From assembly GCF_016811105.1 (NCBI RefSeq), contig NZ_JAFBGM010000001.1, positions 2,943,714 to 3,007,713 of the forward strand: a stretch of 64,000 nt of DNA, read 5' to 3'. Position 1 is the first letter of the stretch, and the number at the start of each line of letters is the position of its first letter. Below the pieces are notes generated by a model that was not told the DNA's origin, searched no databases, and worked only from the letters and a program-made list of their open reading frames with translations. This stretch comes from Aurantibacter crassamenti (lineage in GTDB: Bacteria > Bacteroidota > Bacteroidia > Flavobacteriales > Flavobacteriaceae). Position numbers and translations under genes: made by a program. Below, in pieces: positions 1 through 8,699 of this stretch.

Positions 1-14
1 TATCGATTTTTTAA

Positions 15-45
15 TTTGATAGATTAGTTAAAAAAATTACATTTG
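15..45 (+). promoter_or_regulatory. Bacteroidota sigma-A type promoter for tRNA-His
   Basis: A TTTG at 15-18 and TACATTTG at 38-45 are separated by 19 bases. This matches the Bacteroidota housekeeping promoter pattern (TTTG near -33, TAnnTTTG near -7). Transcription would begin roughly 6-8 bases further on, just before the tRNA. Confidence 0.75.
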
Positions 46-59
46 CACTCGCAATAAAT

Positions 60-134
60 GGTGGTTGTAGCTCAGTTGGTTAGAGCATCGGTTTGTGGTA
101 CCGAGGGTCGTGGGTTCGAGCCCCATCTTCCACC
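60..134 (+). tRNA. tRNA-His (anticodon GTG)
   Basis: The cloverleaf can be read directly: D stem GCTC/GAGC, anticodon stem TCGGT/ACCGA around the loop TTGTGGT (anticodon GTG), and T arm GTGGG-TTCGAGC-CCCAT. A G at 60 can serve as the extra G-1 typical of tRNA-His, facing C at 134. The CCA end is not encoded. The acceptor stem GTGGTTG/CTTCCAC has two adjacent T:T oppositions (pairs 5-68 and 6-67). These may be a lineage feature, because all other stems are intact and a good promoter and terminator flank the gene. Confidence 0.95.
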
Positions 135-141
135 CAAGAAT

Positions 142-172
142 AAAGCTTCTTAGAAATAAGAAGCTTTTTTTG
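142..172 (+). terminator. Rho-independent terminator after tRNA-His
   Basis: A hairpin with arms AAGCTTCTTA and TAAGAAGCTT and a four-base loop is followed by a run of Ts ending near 171. It lies 8 bases after the tRNA. Confidence 0.85.
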
Positions 173-212
173 TGGGACTGTTCTAAGTCAGGGTATTACC
201 GAAAACTTTATC

Positions 213-250
213 AAAAAAAGTGCCTTAATCATTATGATTAAGGCACTTTT
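213..250 (-). terminator. Terminator of the M28 peptidase gene
   Basis: The inverted repeat AAGTGCCTTAATCAT/ATGATTAAGGCACTT, read on the minus strand, ends in a run of seven Ts (the A-run at 213-219). It sits about 25 bases beyond the stop of the minus-strand peptidase gene. Confidence 0.85.
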
Positions 251-272
251 GGTATTAAAATCTTAAGTAAAA

Positions 273-1832
273 CTACTCGGTTGCCTTGTCAACAAGTAAT
301 TTTTCGTCTCTATTTGCAATTTCCCAAGCTGTATGAAAAATTAAACGAGTTCTATTTTCTAGTAAATCATAATTTATTTTATCAGGTGTATCTCCTGGTT
401 TGTGATAATCATCATGTGTACCGTTGAAATAGAATATTATTGGAATATTATTCTTAGCAAAGTTGTAATGATCACTTCTATAATAAAAACGGTTGGGGTC
501 GTTTTCATCATTATAAGTGTAATCAAGTTCAATATTCATATATTTTTCATTGATTTCCTCTGAAAGGTCATGCAATTCGGTACTTAATTTGTCAGAACCA
601 ATTAAGTAAATATAGTTGCGTTCACCAACACGTTTTGGATCAATTCTACCAATCATATCTATATTTAAGTTAGCTACGGTATTAGCTAAAGGAAATATTG
701 GGTCAAAATCAGTGTAATATTTAGAACCTAAAAGTCCTTTTTCTTCACCAGTTACATGAAGAAACACAATAGAGCGTTTAGGGCTTTTTCCATTGTCTGC
801 AGCGTCTTTAAAGGCTTCCGCAATTTCTAATAATGCAACTGTGCCTGAACCATCATCATCAGCGCCATTATTAATTTCCCCGTCTGCATTAACACCAATA
901 TGGTCTAAATGCGATGAAATAACCACATATTCATCAGGCTTCTCAGATCCTTTTATAATCGCTACAACATTTTCAGTTTCAATTTTCTGATTAGCACCAG
1001 ATAGATTAAGGCTAATCTTGGCCGGTATACTTTTTGACTCCGTATTTGAGTCAATGTCACTAACTAAAGTTTGTGCTAATTGCTTGTTTAATACCAAATA
1101 GAAAAACTCACTTGAATCTTCAACCAATGTCATTTGACCACCATCATTATTCTTCATATAATCAAAATAACCTTTATATCTTGGGTAGTTCAATTCATCA
1201 AGAAAGAGCATTCCTTTTGCGCCTTTGGCTTTAGCCACAGCAGCTCTTTTACCAATAGCCTCTGATCTATTACTCCATTTAGTAGGTTCAAGGCTTCCAG
1301 ATAACTTGTAGGTACCATCTGAATTCATTGGCTCACCAAATTTAGCGAGTATAATTTTTCCGTCTATATCAAGCTGGTCATAATCAGAATAACCATCTTC
1401 TTCTATTCCATATCCAACATAAACAATTTCATCGAAATCTCCTGTGGCCTTTGTAAAAGTTAAAAAAGACTCACCAAGGTTATATACATTATCGTTAATA
1501 GTGATTGAACCGGACGGTAATTCTGTCATTTCAAGTGGAACATCTTGAAAATAGCCCTTTTCTGGTCTTGCCGCAGGTATCTTAAGGCGTTCATATTCAG
1601 CTTTTAAGTATTCAACAGCTTTCTTTTGGCCTGGCTCACCTGTTTCTCTTCCTTCATATTCATCTGAGGCATAAATGTATAAATGCTCTTTTAATTCTAC
1701 CTCTGTAATAGTTTCTGCGTAGCGAATAGAATAATCTACATTAGCGTCTTCATTATTTATATCAGAAGCCACTTTTTGCGAAGAGTTGCAAGACATTGCC
1801 AAACAAATCGCGAAAAACAATAATTGTTTCAT
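273..1832 (-). CDS. M28 family zinc aminopeptidase, lipoprotein
   Basis: The 519-residue protein has a lipoprotein signal (lipobox Cys about residue 15), so it probably acts in the periplasm or on the cell surface as a metallo-aminopeptidase. The catalytic M28 domain is in the C-terminal half. Likely zinc ligands are His308 and Asp310 region (SSHLDH), bridging Asp325 (NNGADDDGSG), Glu364 after the base Glu363 (TGEEKG), Asp392 (NIDMIG) and His477 (DDYHKPGD). An inserted PA-like domain, often found in this family, lies around residues 130-280. The gene is single, with its own terminator. The exact substrate is not visible; amino-terminal residues of peptides are expected from the family. Confidence 0.9.
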   Translation of the reverse strand: MKQLLFFAICLAMSCNSSQKVASDINNEDANVDYSIRYAETITEVELKEHLYIYASDEYEGRETGEPGQKKAVEYLKAEYERLKIPAARPEKGYFQDVPLEMTELPSGSITINDNVYNLGESFLTFTKATGDFDEIVYVGYGIEEDGYSDYDQLDIDGKIILAKFGEPMNSDGTYKLSGSLEPTKWSNRSEAIGKRAAVAKAKGAKGMLFLDELNYPRYKGYFDYMKNNDGGQMTLVEDSSEFFYLVLNKQLAQTLVSDIDSNTESKSIPAKISLNLSGANQKIETENVVAIIKGSEKPDEYVVISSHLDHIGVNADGEINNGADDDGSGTVALLEIAEAFKDAADNGKSPKRSIVFLHVTGEEKGLLGSKYYTDFDPIFPLANTVANLNIDMIGRIDPKRVGERNYIYLIGSDKLSTELHDLSEEINEKYMNIELDYTYNDENDPNRFYYRSDHYNFAKNNIPIIFYFNGTHDDYHKPGDTPDKINYDLLENRTRLIFHTAWEIANRDEKLLVDKATE

Positions 1833-1914
1833 TTTCTTTATGTTGCGTTAAAAATCGCACAAAAATAATGAAACTGAATTTAAAAAACTGATAAAGGTTC
1901 ATTTTGACTACTTA

Positions 1915-2772
1915 CTATTGGAGTACTTTAAATTTTAAATTGTTTCTGAATTCTGTTGGTGTGACTCCTTTTAATCTTTTGAATTTTCGATTAAAGTTCG
2001 AAACTGATGAGAACCCCGACATTTCAGCTATTGCTGCCATTGAGTAATTGTATGGGTTAACTAGCAATTGACATGCATGTTCTATTCTTAATTCAATTAC
2101 AAATTCAAAAAATGTCTTATTCGTTCGCTGTTTAAAAAATCTACAAAAGGCATTTGGGGTTAAATGAATTATGCTTGCCACCTCCTCTAATTTAATTTGA
2201 GTTTGAAAATTATTTATCGCAAAGTCAAATACCAAACGCATACGTCTACCTTCTTCTTTGGTAATTCTCTTTGGTTGAATGAAATTGGTAAGCAAGATAG
2301 AATCTTCTTTATTCAGAATTTGAATAAGTTTAAGAAAATGGATGAATTTATCTATACCAATTGAATTCGGAAGCTTTCGTATCATTTCATGTGCGATAGT
2401 ATTATTTGAAATCAACTTAAAACTTGGCGCAGATACTCTGAAAAATTGTTTTAATTCAATCATTTCAGGTATTTCAAGAAATATTTTACCTAAACTATCT
2501 TTTGTAAAGAAAACGGAAATCATATGTGAAGTTCTTGCTTGCTCTGAACTTTTAAATAAATGAGGTGTACTTGCCCCAATGACGAAAATATCTTCTGGTT
2601 TGAATCCATATACACTATCAGCAACTATTAGTTTTCCTTCACCTTTTACGATGTAGCTTATTTGTATTTCATTGTGCTGGTGCAAGTGTTTATAGAACAA
2701 TTTAGATTTGTCTACTTGCACAAGTATGCTGTTATTTGCTGATTTAGGTATTTCAAAAGAATGAACTTTCAT
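1915..2772 (-). CDS. AraC family transcriptional regulator (cupin sensor plus HTH)
   Basis: A 285-residue protein with a cupin-like ligand-sensing domain (about residues 15-90) and a C-terminal AraC/XylS double helix-turn-helix (about 185-285). The final helix region carries the conserved GFSSVSNFNRKFKR and the P-TEFR motif. It is divergent from the hydroxyproline catabolic operon and separated from it by 141 bases that hold a palindrome and direct repeats, so it is very likely the local activator responding to hydroxyproline or a pathway intermediate. The ligand is inferred from context, not seen. Confidence 0.9.
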   Translation of the reverse strand: MKVHSFEIPKSANNSILVQVDKSKLFYKHLHQHNEIQISYIVKGEGKLIVADSVYGFKPEDIFVIGASTPHLFKSSEQARTSHMISVFFTKDSLGKIFLEIPEMIELKQFFRVSAPSFKLISNNTIAHEMIRKLPNSIGIDKFIHFLKLIQILNKEDSILLTNFIQPKRITKEEGRRMRLVFDFAINNFQTQIKLEEVASIIHLTPNAFCRFFKQRTNKTFFEFVIELRIEHACQLLVNPYNYSMAAIAEMSGFSSVSNFNRKFKRLKGVTPTEFRNNLKFKVLQ

Positions 2773-2833
2773 TTTATAATATTAGGCATATTTTATGCTA
2801 TATAGCGAAAAATATAAGTCTAATTGGGTAGAA

Positions 2834-2867
2834 TAGTATTAATACTAGGTAAAATTGAATTAATACT
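2834..2867. promoter_or_regulatory. Candidate AraC-regulator operator: palindrome plus direct repeat
   Basis: A perfect 14-base palindrome TAGTATTAATACTA lies at 2834-2847. The nonamer ATTAATACT occurs at 2838-2846 and again at 2859-2867, exactly 21 bases (two helical turns) apart, as expected for direct half-sites of an AraC-family activator. A further TAGTATT lies at 2881-2887. The site sits between the regulator and the hydroxyproline operon. Confidence 0.55.
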
Positions 2868-2883
2868 TTAGTAGTGTTGCTAG

Positions 2884-2891
2884 TATTTTTG
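2884..2891 (+). promoter_or_regulatory. Candidate -7 box of the hydroxyproline operon
   Basis: TATTTTTG matches TAnnTTTG and lies 22 bases before the ATG at 2914. No good TTTG is found at the normal -33 distance, which would suit an activator-dependent promoter. Confidence 0.4.
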
Positions 2892-2913
2892 TTTTTTAAC
2901 AAATTTGATACCT

Positions 2914-3846
2914 ATGAAATTTAATTGGGAGGGTGTAATGCCCGCAGTTACAACAAAATTCACTTCAGACGACAAATTAGACCTTGAAATGTTCACTGTC
3001 AATATTAACGCACAAGTTGAGGCAGGTGTTCATGGTATTGTTTTAGGAGGATCTTTAGGCGAAGCTAGTACTTTAACGCAGGATGAAAAAAACCAATTGA
3101 CAAGAGAAACGGTCAATATTGTAAAGGGAAAAATTCCTGTTATAATGACCATTGCAGAACAAGCTACAAGCGTTGCTATTCAAGCAGCACAAGATGCTAA
3201 AGAAAATGGTGCAAGCGGATTGATGATTTTACCACCAATGCGTTATAAGTCAACAGATATTGAGACCGTAACCTTTTTTAAAGAAATTGCCAAAAGTACA
3301 GATTTACCTATAATGATATATAACAACCCTGTAGATTACAAAATAGAAGTTACAGTAGCTATGTTTGCCGAATTAATGGAGCTTGAAAATATTGAGGCTG
3401 TAAAAGAATCTACAAGAGATATTATAAACATAGGTCGATTACGCAACCGATTCGGAAATAATTTAAAAATTTTAACAGGAGTTGATCCATTAGCATTGGA
3501 GAGCCTATTAATAGGGGCTGACGGATGGGTAGCTGGTCTAGTTTGTGCATTTCCAGAAGAAACTGTAGCCATATATGAGCTAGCAAAAGCAGGTTATGCA
3601 AAAGAAGCTACCAAAATCTATCGCTGGTTCTTACCTTTGTTAGAATTAGATATTAGTCCGCAATTGGTACAAAATATTAAATTAGCAGAAGTTGCTACAG
3701 GTATTGGTACGGAAAACGTTAGAGCACCAAGATTACCATTGGTTGGTGAGGAACGCGAACGTGTTTTATTGGTTATATCAGAAGCAATGAAAAATAGGCC
3801 AAAATTACCGGATTATAAAAATTTGAATGCTGTACCAACGGCATAA
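2914..3846 (+). CDS. DapA/NAL superfamily lyase, likely pyrroline-4-hydroxy-2-carboxylate deaminase
   Basis: This 310-residue TIM-barrel protein belongs to the dihydrodipicolinate synthase/N-acetylneuraminate lyase superfamily. The Schiff-base lysine is Lys164 (EAVKEST) and the catalytic tyrosine is Tyr136 (MIYNNP). Next to a hydroxyproline epimerase, a D-amino-acid dehydrogenase and a semialdehyde dehydrogenase, the best assignment is deamination of 1-pyrroline-4-hydroxy-2-carboxylate to alpha-ketoglutarate semialdehyde (the LhpC/HypD role). The ATG at 2914 is chosen over an in-frame TTG three codons upstream because the alignable N-terminus begins MKFNWEGVMPA. It is the first gene of a four-gene operon. 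True DapA activity is less likely in this context. Confidence 0.85.
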   Translation: MKFNWEGVMPAVTTKFTSDDKLDLEMFTVNINAQVEAGVHGIVLGGSLGEASTLTQDEKNQLTRETVNIVKGKIPVIMTIAEQATSVAIQAAQDAKENGASGLMILPPMRYKSTDIETVTFFKEIAKSTDLPIMIYNNPVDYKIEVTVAMFAELMELENIEAVKESTRDIINIGRLRNRFGNNLKILTGVDPLALESLLIGADGWVAGLVCAFPEETVAIYELAKAGYAKEATKIYRWFLPLLELDISPQLVQNIKLAEVATGIGTENVRAPRLPLVGEERERVLLVISEAMKNRPKLPDYKNLNAVPTA

Positions 3847-3866
3847 CCTAAGAAATAAAGAAGAAC

Positions 3867-5450
3867 ATGATTACTGGAAAAAACTACATCGGCGCTGCAC
3901 AATCAGCTACAGGAAGCAAAACATACAAAACTTTTGATCCTAAATTAAATCTTGAAACGGAATGGACATTTACGGAAGCAACGGCTGAAGAAATTGATAA
4001 TGCAGTTTCAGAAGCTTCTAGTGCTTTTAAATTATATAGTGCCACTTCAGCGACAGAAAAAGCAAATTTCTTAAGAGTTATTGCTCAAGAAATTGAAGCC
4101 TTAGGAGATACATTGATTCAAACTTATATGAAGGAATCAGGTCTGCCAGAAGGTAGGGCAAAGGGTGAGCGTGGTAGAACAATGGGGCAATTAAATGCAT
4201 TTGCCGCATTATTAGAAGAAGGATCTTGGGTAGACGCTACGATTGACACAGCTCAGCCAAATAGAGAGCCAATGCCCAAAGTGGATCTACGTAAAATGTT
4301 GGTACCCATAGGACCAATTGTTGTTTTTGGATCCAGTAATTTTCCATTTGCGTTTTCTACTGCAGGTGGTGATACTGCCAGTGCACTTGCAGCTGGTTGT
4401 CCTGTAATTGTAAAAAGTCACCCCATGCATGCAGCAACTGGTGAAATGGTAGCATCTGCAGTTTTAAGAGCTGTTGAAAAATCAGGTATGCCAAATGGCG
4501 TATTTTCAAACTTAAATAGTAGTGGAATCGAAGTAGGCCAACAATTGGTTATGCATCCAAAAGTTAAAGGTGTAGGTTTCACTGGTAGTATTAAAGGCGG
4601 AACTGCATTATATAGATTAGCAAATCAACGAGATGAACCAATTCCAGTATTTGCTGAAATGGGTAGTATTAACCCCGTTATAGCTTTACCATCTGCTTTA
4701 ACAGAAAAGGGTGATGATTGGGCAAAAAACTATGCTGGTTCTATAACTTTAGGTGCTGGACAGTTTTGTACTAATCCAGGATTAATATTAGGTATTAAGA
4801 GTTCGTCTCTTGATAATTTCATCAAAGTCTTAGGCACATCTATCGAAGAACTAGAGCCATTTTGTATGTTACATCCTAACATTTATAATGGATTTGAAAA
4901 CGGAAAAAAAGAACTTTCAAGTCAGGGTGGGGTGGATGTTGTAGCAGAATACAGCGCCGAAGCTGCTCCTAATTATGCCAAGCAAAAAGTACTAACTGTA
5001 AACGGTGCTAATTTTCTAAAGAATACTAAACTACATCAAGAAGTTTTCGGACCATTTTCAGTTGTCGTGCGTTGTGAAGACGCGACACAATTGGCTGAAA
5101 TCATTGAAAAACTTGAAGGACAACTAACAGGTACCATTTTGGGAAGTAAGGAAGAAATTTCTTCGCATAGTGCTATTGTAACTGCATTACAAGGTAGAGT
5201 AGGGCGTATTATTTTTAATGGTGTGCCAACTGGTGTAGAAGTTTGTCCATCAATGCATCATGGTGGTCCTTTTCCTGCAAGTACTGATAGTAGATTTACT
5301 TCAGTAGGTACATCAGCTATTAAGCGCTGGGTGCGACCAGTGGCTTTTCAAAATTGGCCACAAGAAGCTTTGCCAGCGGCATTGAAAAATGACAATCCGT
5401 TAGGGATTAATAGATTGGTTGATAGCAAGTTTACGTACGATAAAATCTAA
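3867..5450 (+). CDS. Alpha-ketoglutarate semialdehyde dehydrogenase (NADP+ type aldehyde dehydrogenase)
   Basis: A 527-residue aldehyde dehydrogenase. The nucleophile is Cys301 (GAGQFCTNPG), the general base is Glu264 (VFAEMGS) and the oxyanion-hole Asn is Asn158 (GSSNFPFAF). Length and the FCTNPG signature fit the alpha-ketoglutarate semialdehyde dehydrogenase branch of hydroxyproline and pentose oxidation pathways. The product would be 2-oxoglutarate, feeding the TCA cycle. It starts 20 bases after the deaminase gene and is the oxidising last step of the operon's pathway. The same enzyme could serve semialdehyde made by the FAH-family protein at 12.4 kb. Confidence 0.88.
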   Translation: MITGKNYIGAAQSATGSKTYKTFDPKLNLETEWTFTEATAEEIDNAVSEASSAFKLYSATSATEKANFLRVIAQEIEALGDTLIQTYMKESGLPEGRAKGERGRTMGQLNAFAALLEEGSWVDATIDTAQPNREPMPKVDLRKMLVPIGPIVVFGSSNFPFAFSTAGGDTASALAAGCPVIVKSHPMHAATGEMVASAVLRAVEKSGMPNGVFSNLNSSGIEVGQQLVMHPKVKGVGFTGSIKGGTALYRLANQRDEPIPVFAEMGSINPVIALPSALTEKGDDWAKNYAGSITLGAGQFCTNPGLILGIKSSSLDNFIKVLGTSIEELEPFCMLHPNIYNGFENGKKELSSQGGVDVVAEYSAEAAPNYAKQKVLTVNGANFLKNTKLHQEVFGPFSVVVRCEDATQLAEIIEKLEGQLTGTILGSKEEISSHSAIVTALQGRVGRIIFNGVPTGVEVCPSMHHGGPFPASTDSRFTSVGTSAIKRWVRPVAFQNWPQEALPAALKNDNPLGINRLVDSKFTYDKI

Positions 5451-5473
5451 GTCTCTGATATAAATTACGTAAA

Positions 5474-6481
5474 ATGGCGGTTAACACTTTTGTTTGTATT
5501 GATGCACACACTTGTGGCAATCCAGTACGGGTAATAAAAAGTGGTGGCCCTGAGTTAAATGGTACCACTATGAGTGCTAAACGCCAACATTTTATGCAAG
5601 AATTTGATTGGATTCGTAAAGGACTCATGTTTGAACCAAGAGGACATGATATGATGAGTGGTAGTATTTTTTACCCTCCTGCAAATCCAATTAATGATTT
5701 TGGAATACTTTTCATTGAAACCAGCGGATGTTTACCAATGTGTGGTCACGGAACCATCGGGGCAATTACAATTGGCATTGAAGAAGGCCTACTTAAACCA
5801 AAAACAAAGGGAAAAGTACGCATGGAAACTCCTGCAGGTTTAGTAAAAATAGACTATAAACAAACTGGTAATAAGGTAGATTGGGTTAAGTTAACCAATG
5901 TAAAATCATATTTAGCAGCATCAGATTTAACAGTAAAATCTTCAAAGTTAGGAGAGTTAAAATTTGATGTTTCCTATGGAGGAAATTTTTATGCAATTAT
6001 AGATTCTCAACCTAATTTTACGGGAATTCAAGACTATTCAGCTAGTGATTTGGTTTCATTAAGTGGAGAAATCAGAAATAAAATAAATGAAAAATATACT
6101 GATGAATTCATCCATCCAGAAGATGAAACTATTCGGAATGTAAGTCATATTTTATGGTCAGGTAAAACCATTTCAAAGGAGGCTACCGCTCGTAATGCGG
6201 TTTTTTATGGGGATAAAGCTATTGACAGATCTCCATGTGGAACTGGGACTTCCGCCCGAATGGCACAATGGTTCGCAAAAGGAAAATTAAAAGTAGGTGA
6301 GCCATTTATTCATGAAAGTTATATTGGTTCTAAGTTTGTAGGTAGTGTAGAAGCAGAAACAACTCTTTTGGGCAAACAAGCAATTTTACCAAGTATACAA
6401 GGATGGGCAAAAATTTATGGTCATAATACCATAACTATAGATGATGATGATCCTTATGCTCATGGGTTTCAAGTAATTTGA
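5474..6481 (+). CDS. 4-hydroxyproline 2-epimerase (proline racemase family)
   Basis: A 335-residue member of the proline racemase family. Both catalytic cysteines are present: Cys90 in MCGHGTI and Cys255 in DRSPCGTGTSA. Two cysteines indicate a two-base epimerase/racemase, not a trans-3-hydroxyproline dehydratase, in which one cysteine is replaced. In this operon it would convert trans-4-hydroxy-L-proline to cis-4-hydroxy-D-proline (LhpA/HypRE role). It starts 23 bases after the dehydrogenase gene and ends one base before the next ATG. Confidence 0.9.
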   Translation: MAVNTFVCIDAHTCGNPVRVIKSGGPELNGTTMSAKRQHFMQEFDWIRKGLMFEPRGHDMMSGSIFYPPANPINDFGILFIETSGCLPMCGHGTIGAITIGIEEGLLKPKTKGKVRMETPAGLVKIDYKQTGNKVDWVKLTNVKSYLAASDLTVKSSKLGELKFDVSYGGNFYAIIDSQPNFTGIQDYSASDLVSLSGEIRNKINEKYTDEFIHPEDETIRNVSHILWSGKTISKEATARNAVFYGDKAIDRSPCGTGTSARMAQWFAKGKLKVGEPFIHESYIGSKFVGSVEAETTLLGKQAILPSIQGWAKIYGHNTITIDDDDPYAHGFQVI

Positions 6482-6482
6482 T

Positions 6483-7733
6483 ATGGGTAAAAATGTAGTA
6501 ATTATTGGTGGTGGAATTATTGGGTTGTGTACTGCATATTTTCTTCATAAAGAGGGGCATAAAGTTACCGTAATTGATAAATCAGATATTAGCTCAGGTG
6601 CATCTTTTGTTAATGCTGGATATTTAACGCCGAGCCATATTATTCCATTGGCATCTCCAGGTAAAATAGCCCAAGGCATTAAATGGATGTTCAATTCAGC
6701 TAGTCCCTTTTACATGAAACCAAGATGGGATGTTGAATTCTTTAAATGGTCATGGTATTTTCATAAATCATCAACAAAAGCTAAAGTTGAAAAAGCCATC
6801 CCCGTAATAAAAGACATTAATCTTTTAAGCCGCGATTTGTATGAAACAATAAAGACATCAGGCGATTTGGGTGATTTTCATTTAGAACGCAAAGGTTTAT
6901 TGATGTTATATAAAACAGAGGCATCATATCAACATGAAATTGAGGTTGCTAAAAAAGCAAGTTTTCTAGGCCTTGAAGTAAATGAATTGAATTCTTCCGA
7001 ATTAAAGAGAATTGAACCGAATATTGACATTGATGCACAAGGAGCAATTCATTATGAATGTGATGGTCATATGTCACCACAAGAATTCATGCCTAAAATA
7101 TTGAAATATCTTCAAGATTCTGGGGTAGAAGTTAAAACGAATGAAGAAGTTATTGATGTTGATTTTGAAAGGGATTTAATTGAAAAAATTATAACAAATA
7201 AATCCTCATACACGACGGATGAAGTGGTTTTAGCCGCGGGTTCATGGAGCGGAAAACTATCAAAAAAGCTAAACATAAAATTACCTATACAAGCGGGTAA
7301 AGGGTATAGAATTAATGTAGAGCGAGAAACGGGCATATCTATGCCAGCTATTTTAATGGAAGCAAGTATGGCCGTAACACCAATGAAGGGTTTTACACGT
7401 TTTGCAGGTACAATGGAATTCTCAGGAATTAATACTACAATTAGAAAAGAACGCGTACAAGCTATAGCTAATGGTGCACATAGTTTTTATCCGGGATTAA
7501 AAATAACTGACTCTGAAATTTCTCAAGCCAAAACGGGCATGCGACCAGTTACCCCTGATGGTCTGCCTTATATTGGTAGAAGTACATCTTATCGAAATCT
7601 GATTTTTGCTACAGGTCATGCAATGATGGGGTGGAGTTTAGGTCCAGCCACAGGAAAATTAGTAACAGAAATTGTATCTTCAAAAAAAACTTCAATTGCA
7701 TTAAATGGTTTAGAGCCAGAAAGAAAATTCTAA
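6483..7733 (+). CDS. FAD-dependent D-amino acid dehydrogenase, likely cis-4-hydroxy-D-proline dehydrogenase
   Basis: A 416-residue DadA/glycine-oxidase-like flavoprotein. An N-terminal FAD-binding Rossmann motif (GGGIIG, residues 9-14) and a C-terminal GHAMMGWSLGPATG segment close the FAD site. With the upstream epimerase, the likely substrate is cis-4-hydroxy-D-proline, oxidised to 1-pyrroline-4-hydroxy-2-carboxylate, with electrons passed to the respiratory chain. It is the last gene of the operon. No transporter for hydroxyproline is encoded here, so uptake must be provided elsewhere. Confidence 0.87.
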   Translation: MGKNVVIIGGGIIGLCTAYFLHKEGHKVTVIDKSDISSGASFVNAGYLTPSHIIPLASPGKIAQGIKWMFNSASPFYMKPRWDVEFFKWSWYFHKSSTKAKVEKAIPVIKDINLLSRDLYETIKTSGDLGDFHLERKGLLMLYKTEASYQHEIEVAKKASFLGLEVNELNSSELKRIEPNIDIDAQGAIHYECDGHMSPQEFMPKILKYLQDSGVEVKTNEEVIDVDFERDLIEKIITNKSSYTTDEVVLAAGSWSGKLSKKLNIKLPIQAGKGYRINVERETGISMPAILMEASMAVTPMKGFTRFAGTMEFSGINTTIRKERVQAIANGAHSFYPGLKITDSEISQAKTGMRPVTPDGLPYIGRSTSYRNLIFATGHAMMGWSLGPATGKLVTEIVSSKKTSIALNGLEPERKF

Positions 7734-7770
7734 ACGAAGCATTACATTGGGAATTATATTTTATTGATTT

Positions 7771-7803
7771 AAAAAAGAAACAGCCGGATTTTCACCGGCT
7801 GTT
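7771..7803 (-). terminator. Terminator between convergent operons
   Basis: The hairpin AACAGCCGG/CCGGCTGTT (7779-7787 with 7795-7803) is preceded on the plus strand by an A-run. On the minus strand this gives a hairpin followed by Ts, terminating the Bax-inhibitor-like gene. It may also stop the hydroxyproline operon from the other side. Confidence 0.75.
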
Positions 7804-7820
7804 CATAATATTGTATTTAT

Positions 7821-8528
7821 TTAATCTCTTGAAAGAATACTCAAGATGTACCAAAACAATAGCATTAATGAAGCAAATAAGCCCAATGAGGCGGCTACAT
7901 ATTGATTGGGTTGATACTTATGTATCAGATTAGAAGTTTGATATAATATTGAACCTGATGCCAAAACTACCATACCTACACTAAACCATAAGCCTAGATT
8001 GAATCCAAAAATTGTTCCGGCTATAATTAGTCCGAGTGCTATGAAAAATCCAATTGTTAAGGCAGATTTCAGAAATGAAAAATCCTTCTTTGTTAAAAAT
8101 ACTATGGCCGAAAGCCCAGTAAACATTGATAAGGTTAAAATTGCAGCTTGATTTAATATATCAAAAGCTCCTTCACCACCCATCATCATTGCAATAAAAA
8201 TTAGGGGTATAAAAATAAAGGCTTCGGCTATAATATAAAGAATAAGTCCGGCATAATGTGTATTCACATTATCGCTTCGCAAGGCTAGTCGTTCAGCATA
8301 ATTTGTAATAAGCATGAACCCTCCTAACATAATTAACCAACTATAACCTTGAGTCATTGATAATGCAAAATCAACAATGACATCAATTTGAAAGAAAAGT
8401 GTTTCTACAAGTATAAAGAGTAATACTGAGCCCGCTAAATGAGCATAAGTCTTTTTATAAAAAGCTACTCTAACTTGATCAGAAAGTTGACTAACTACTT
8501 CTACTTGAGGTATTTGATTGTTTTCCAT
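7821..8528 (-). CDS. Bax inhibitor-1/YccA family membrane protein
   Basis: A 235-residue protein with about seven hydrophobic membrane-spanning segments after a roughly 25-residue soluble N-terminus, typical of the Bax inhibitor-1 (TMBIM/YccA) family. Bacterial relatives are inner-membrane proteins linked to calcium leak or to modulation of FtsH proteolysis; the role here is unknown. It is monocistronic, convergent with the hydroxyproline operon, and has its own terminator. Confidence 0.85.
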   Translation of the reverse strand: MENNQIPQVEVVSQLSDQVRVAFYKKTYAHLAGSVLLFILVETLFFQIDVIVDFALSMTQGYSWLIMLGGFMLITNYAERLALRSDNVNTHYAGLILYIIAEAFIFIPLIFIAMMMGGEGAFDILNQAAILTLSMFTGLSAIVFLTKKDFSFLKSALTIGFFIALGLIIAGTIFGFNLGLWFSVGMVVLASGSILYQTSNLIHKYQPNQYVAASLGLFASLMLLFWYILSILSRD

Positions 8529-8699
8529 GATTCTAAATTGAGGTTTGAGCTATTTTTAACGCTTACGTCCTAGGTAAAATTGTTTTTATTAGATGAACAA
8601 CATTTTTATTCGATATGCCCGTAATTGTTGACCTTAAGCCTTAAATAAATCGGATATTATTGAGTATCTTACCTGCTATTTTTAATACACATGTAGATA

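Noticed and set aside
2905-2913. TTG start for the hydroxyproline-operon deaminase
   Set aside because: An ATG three codons later gives the family N-terminus and better spacing to the candidate promoter.
7631-7933. Plus-strand open frame overlapping the 3' ends of two convergent genes
   Set aside because: It overlaps two well-supported genes and crosses the terminator; the translation looks random.
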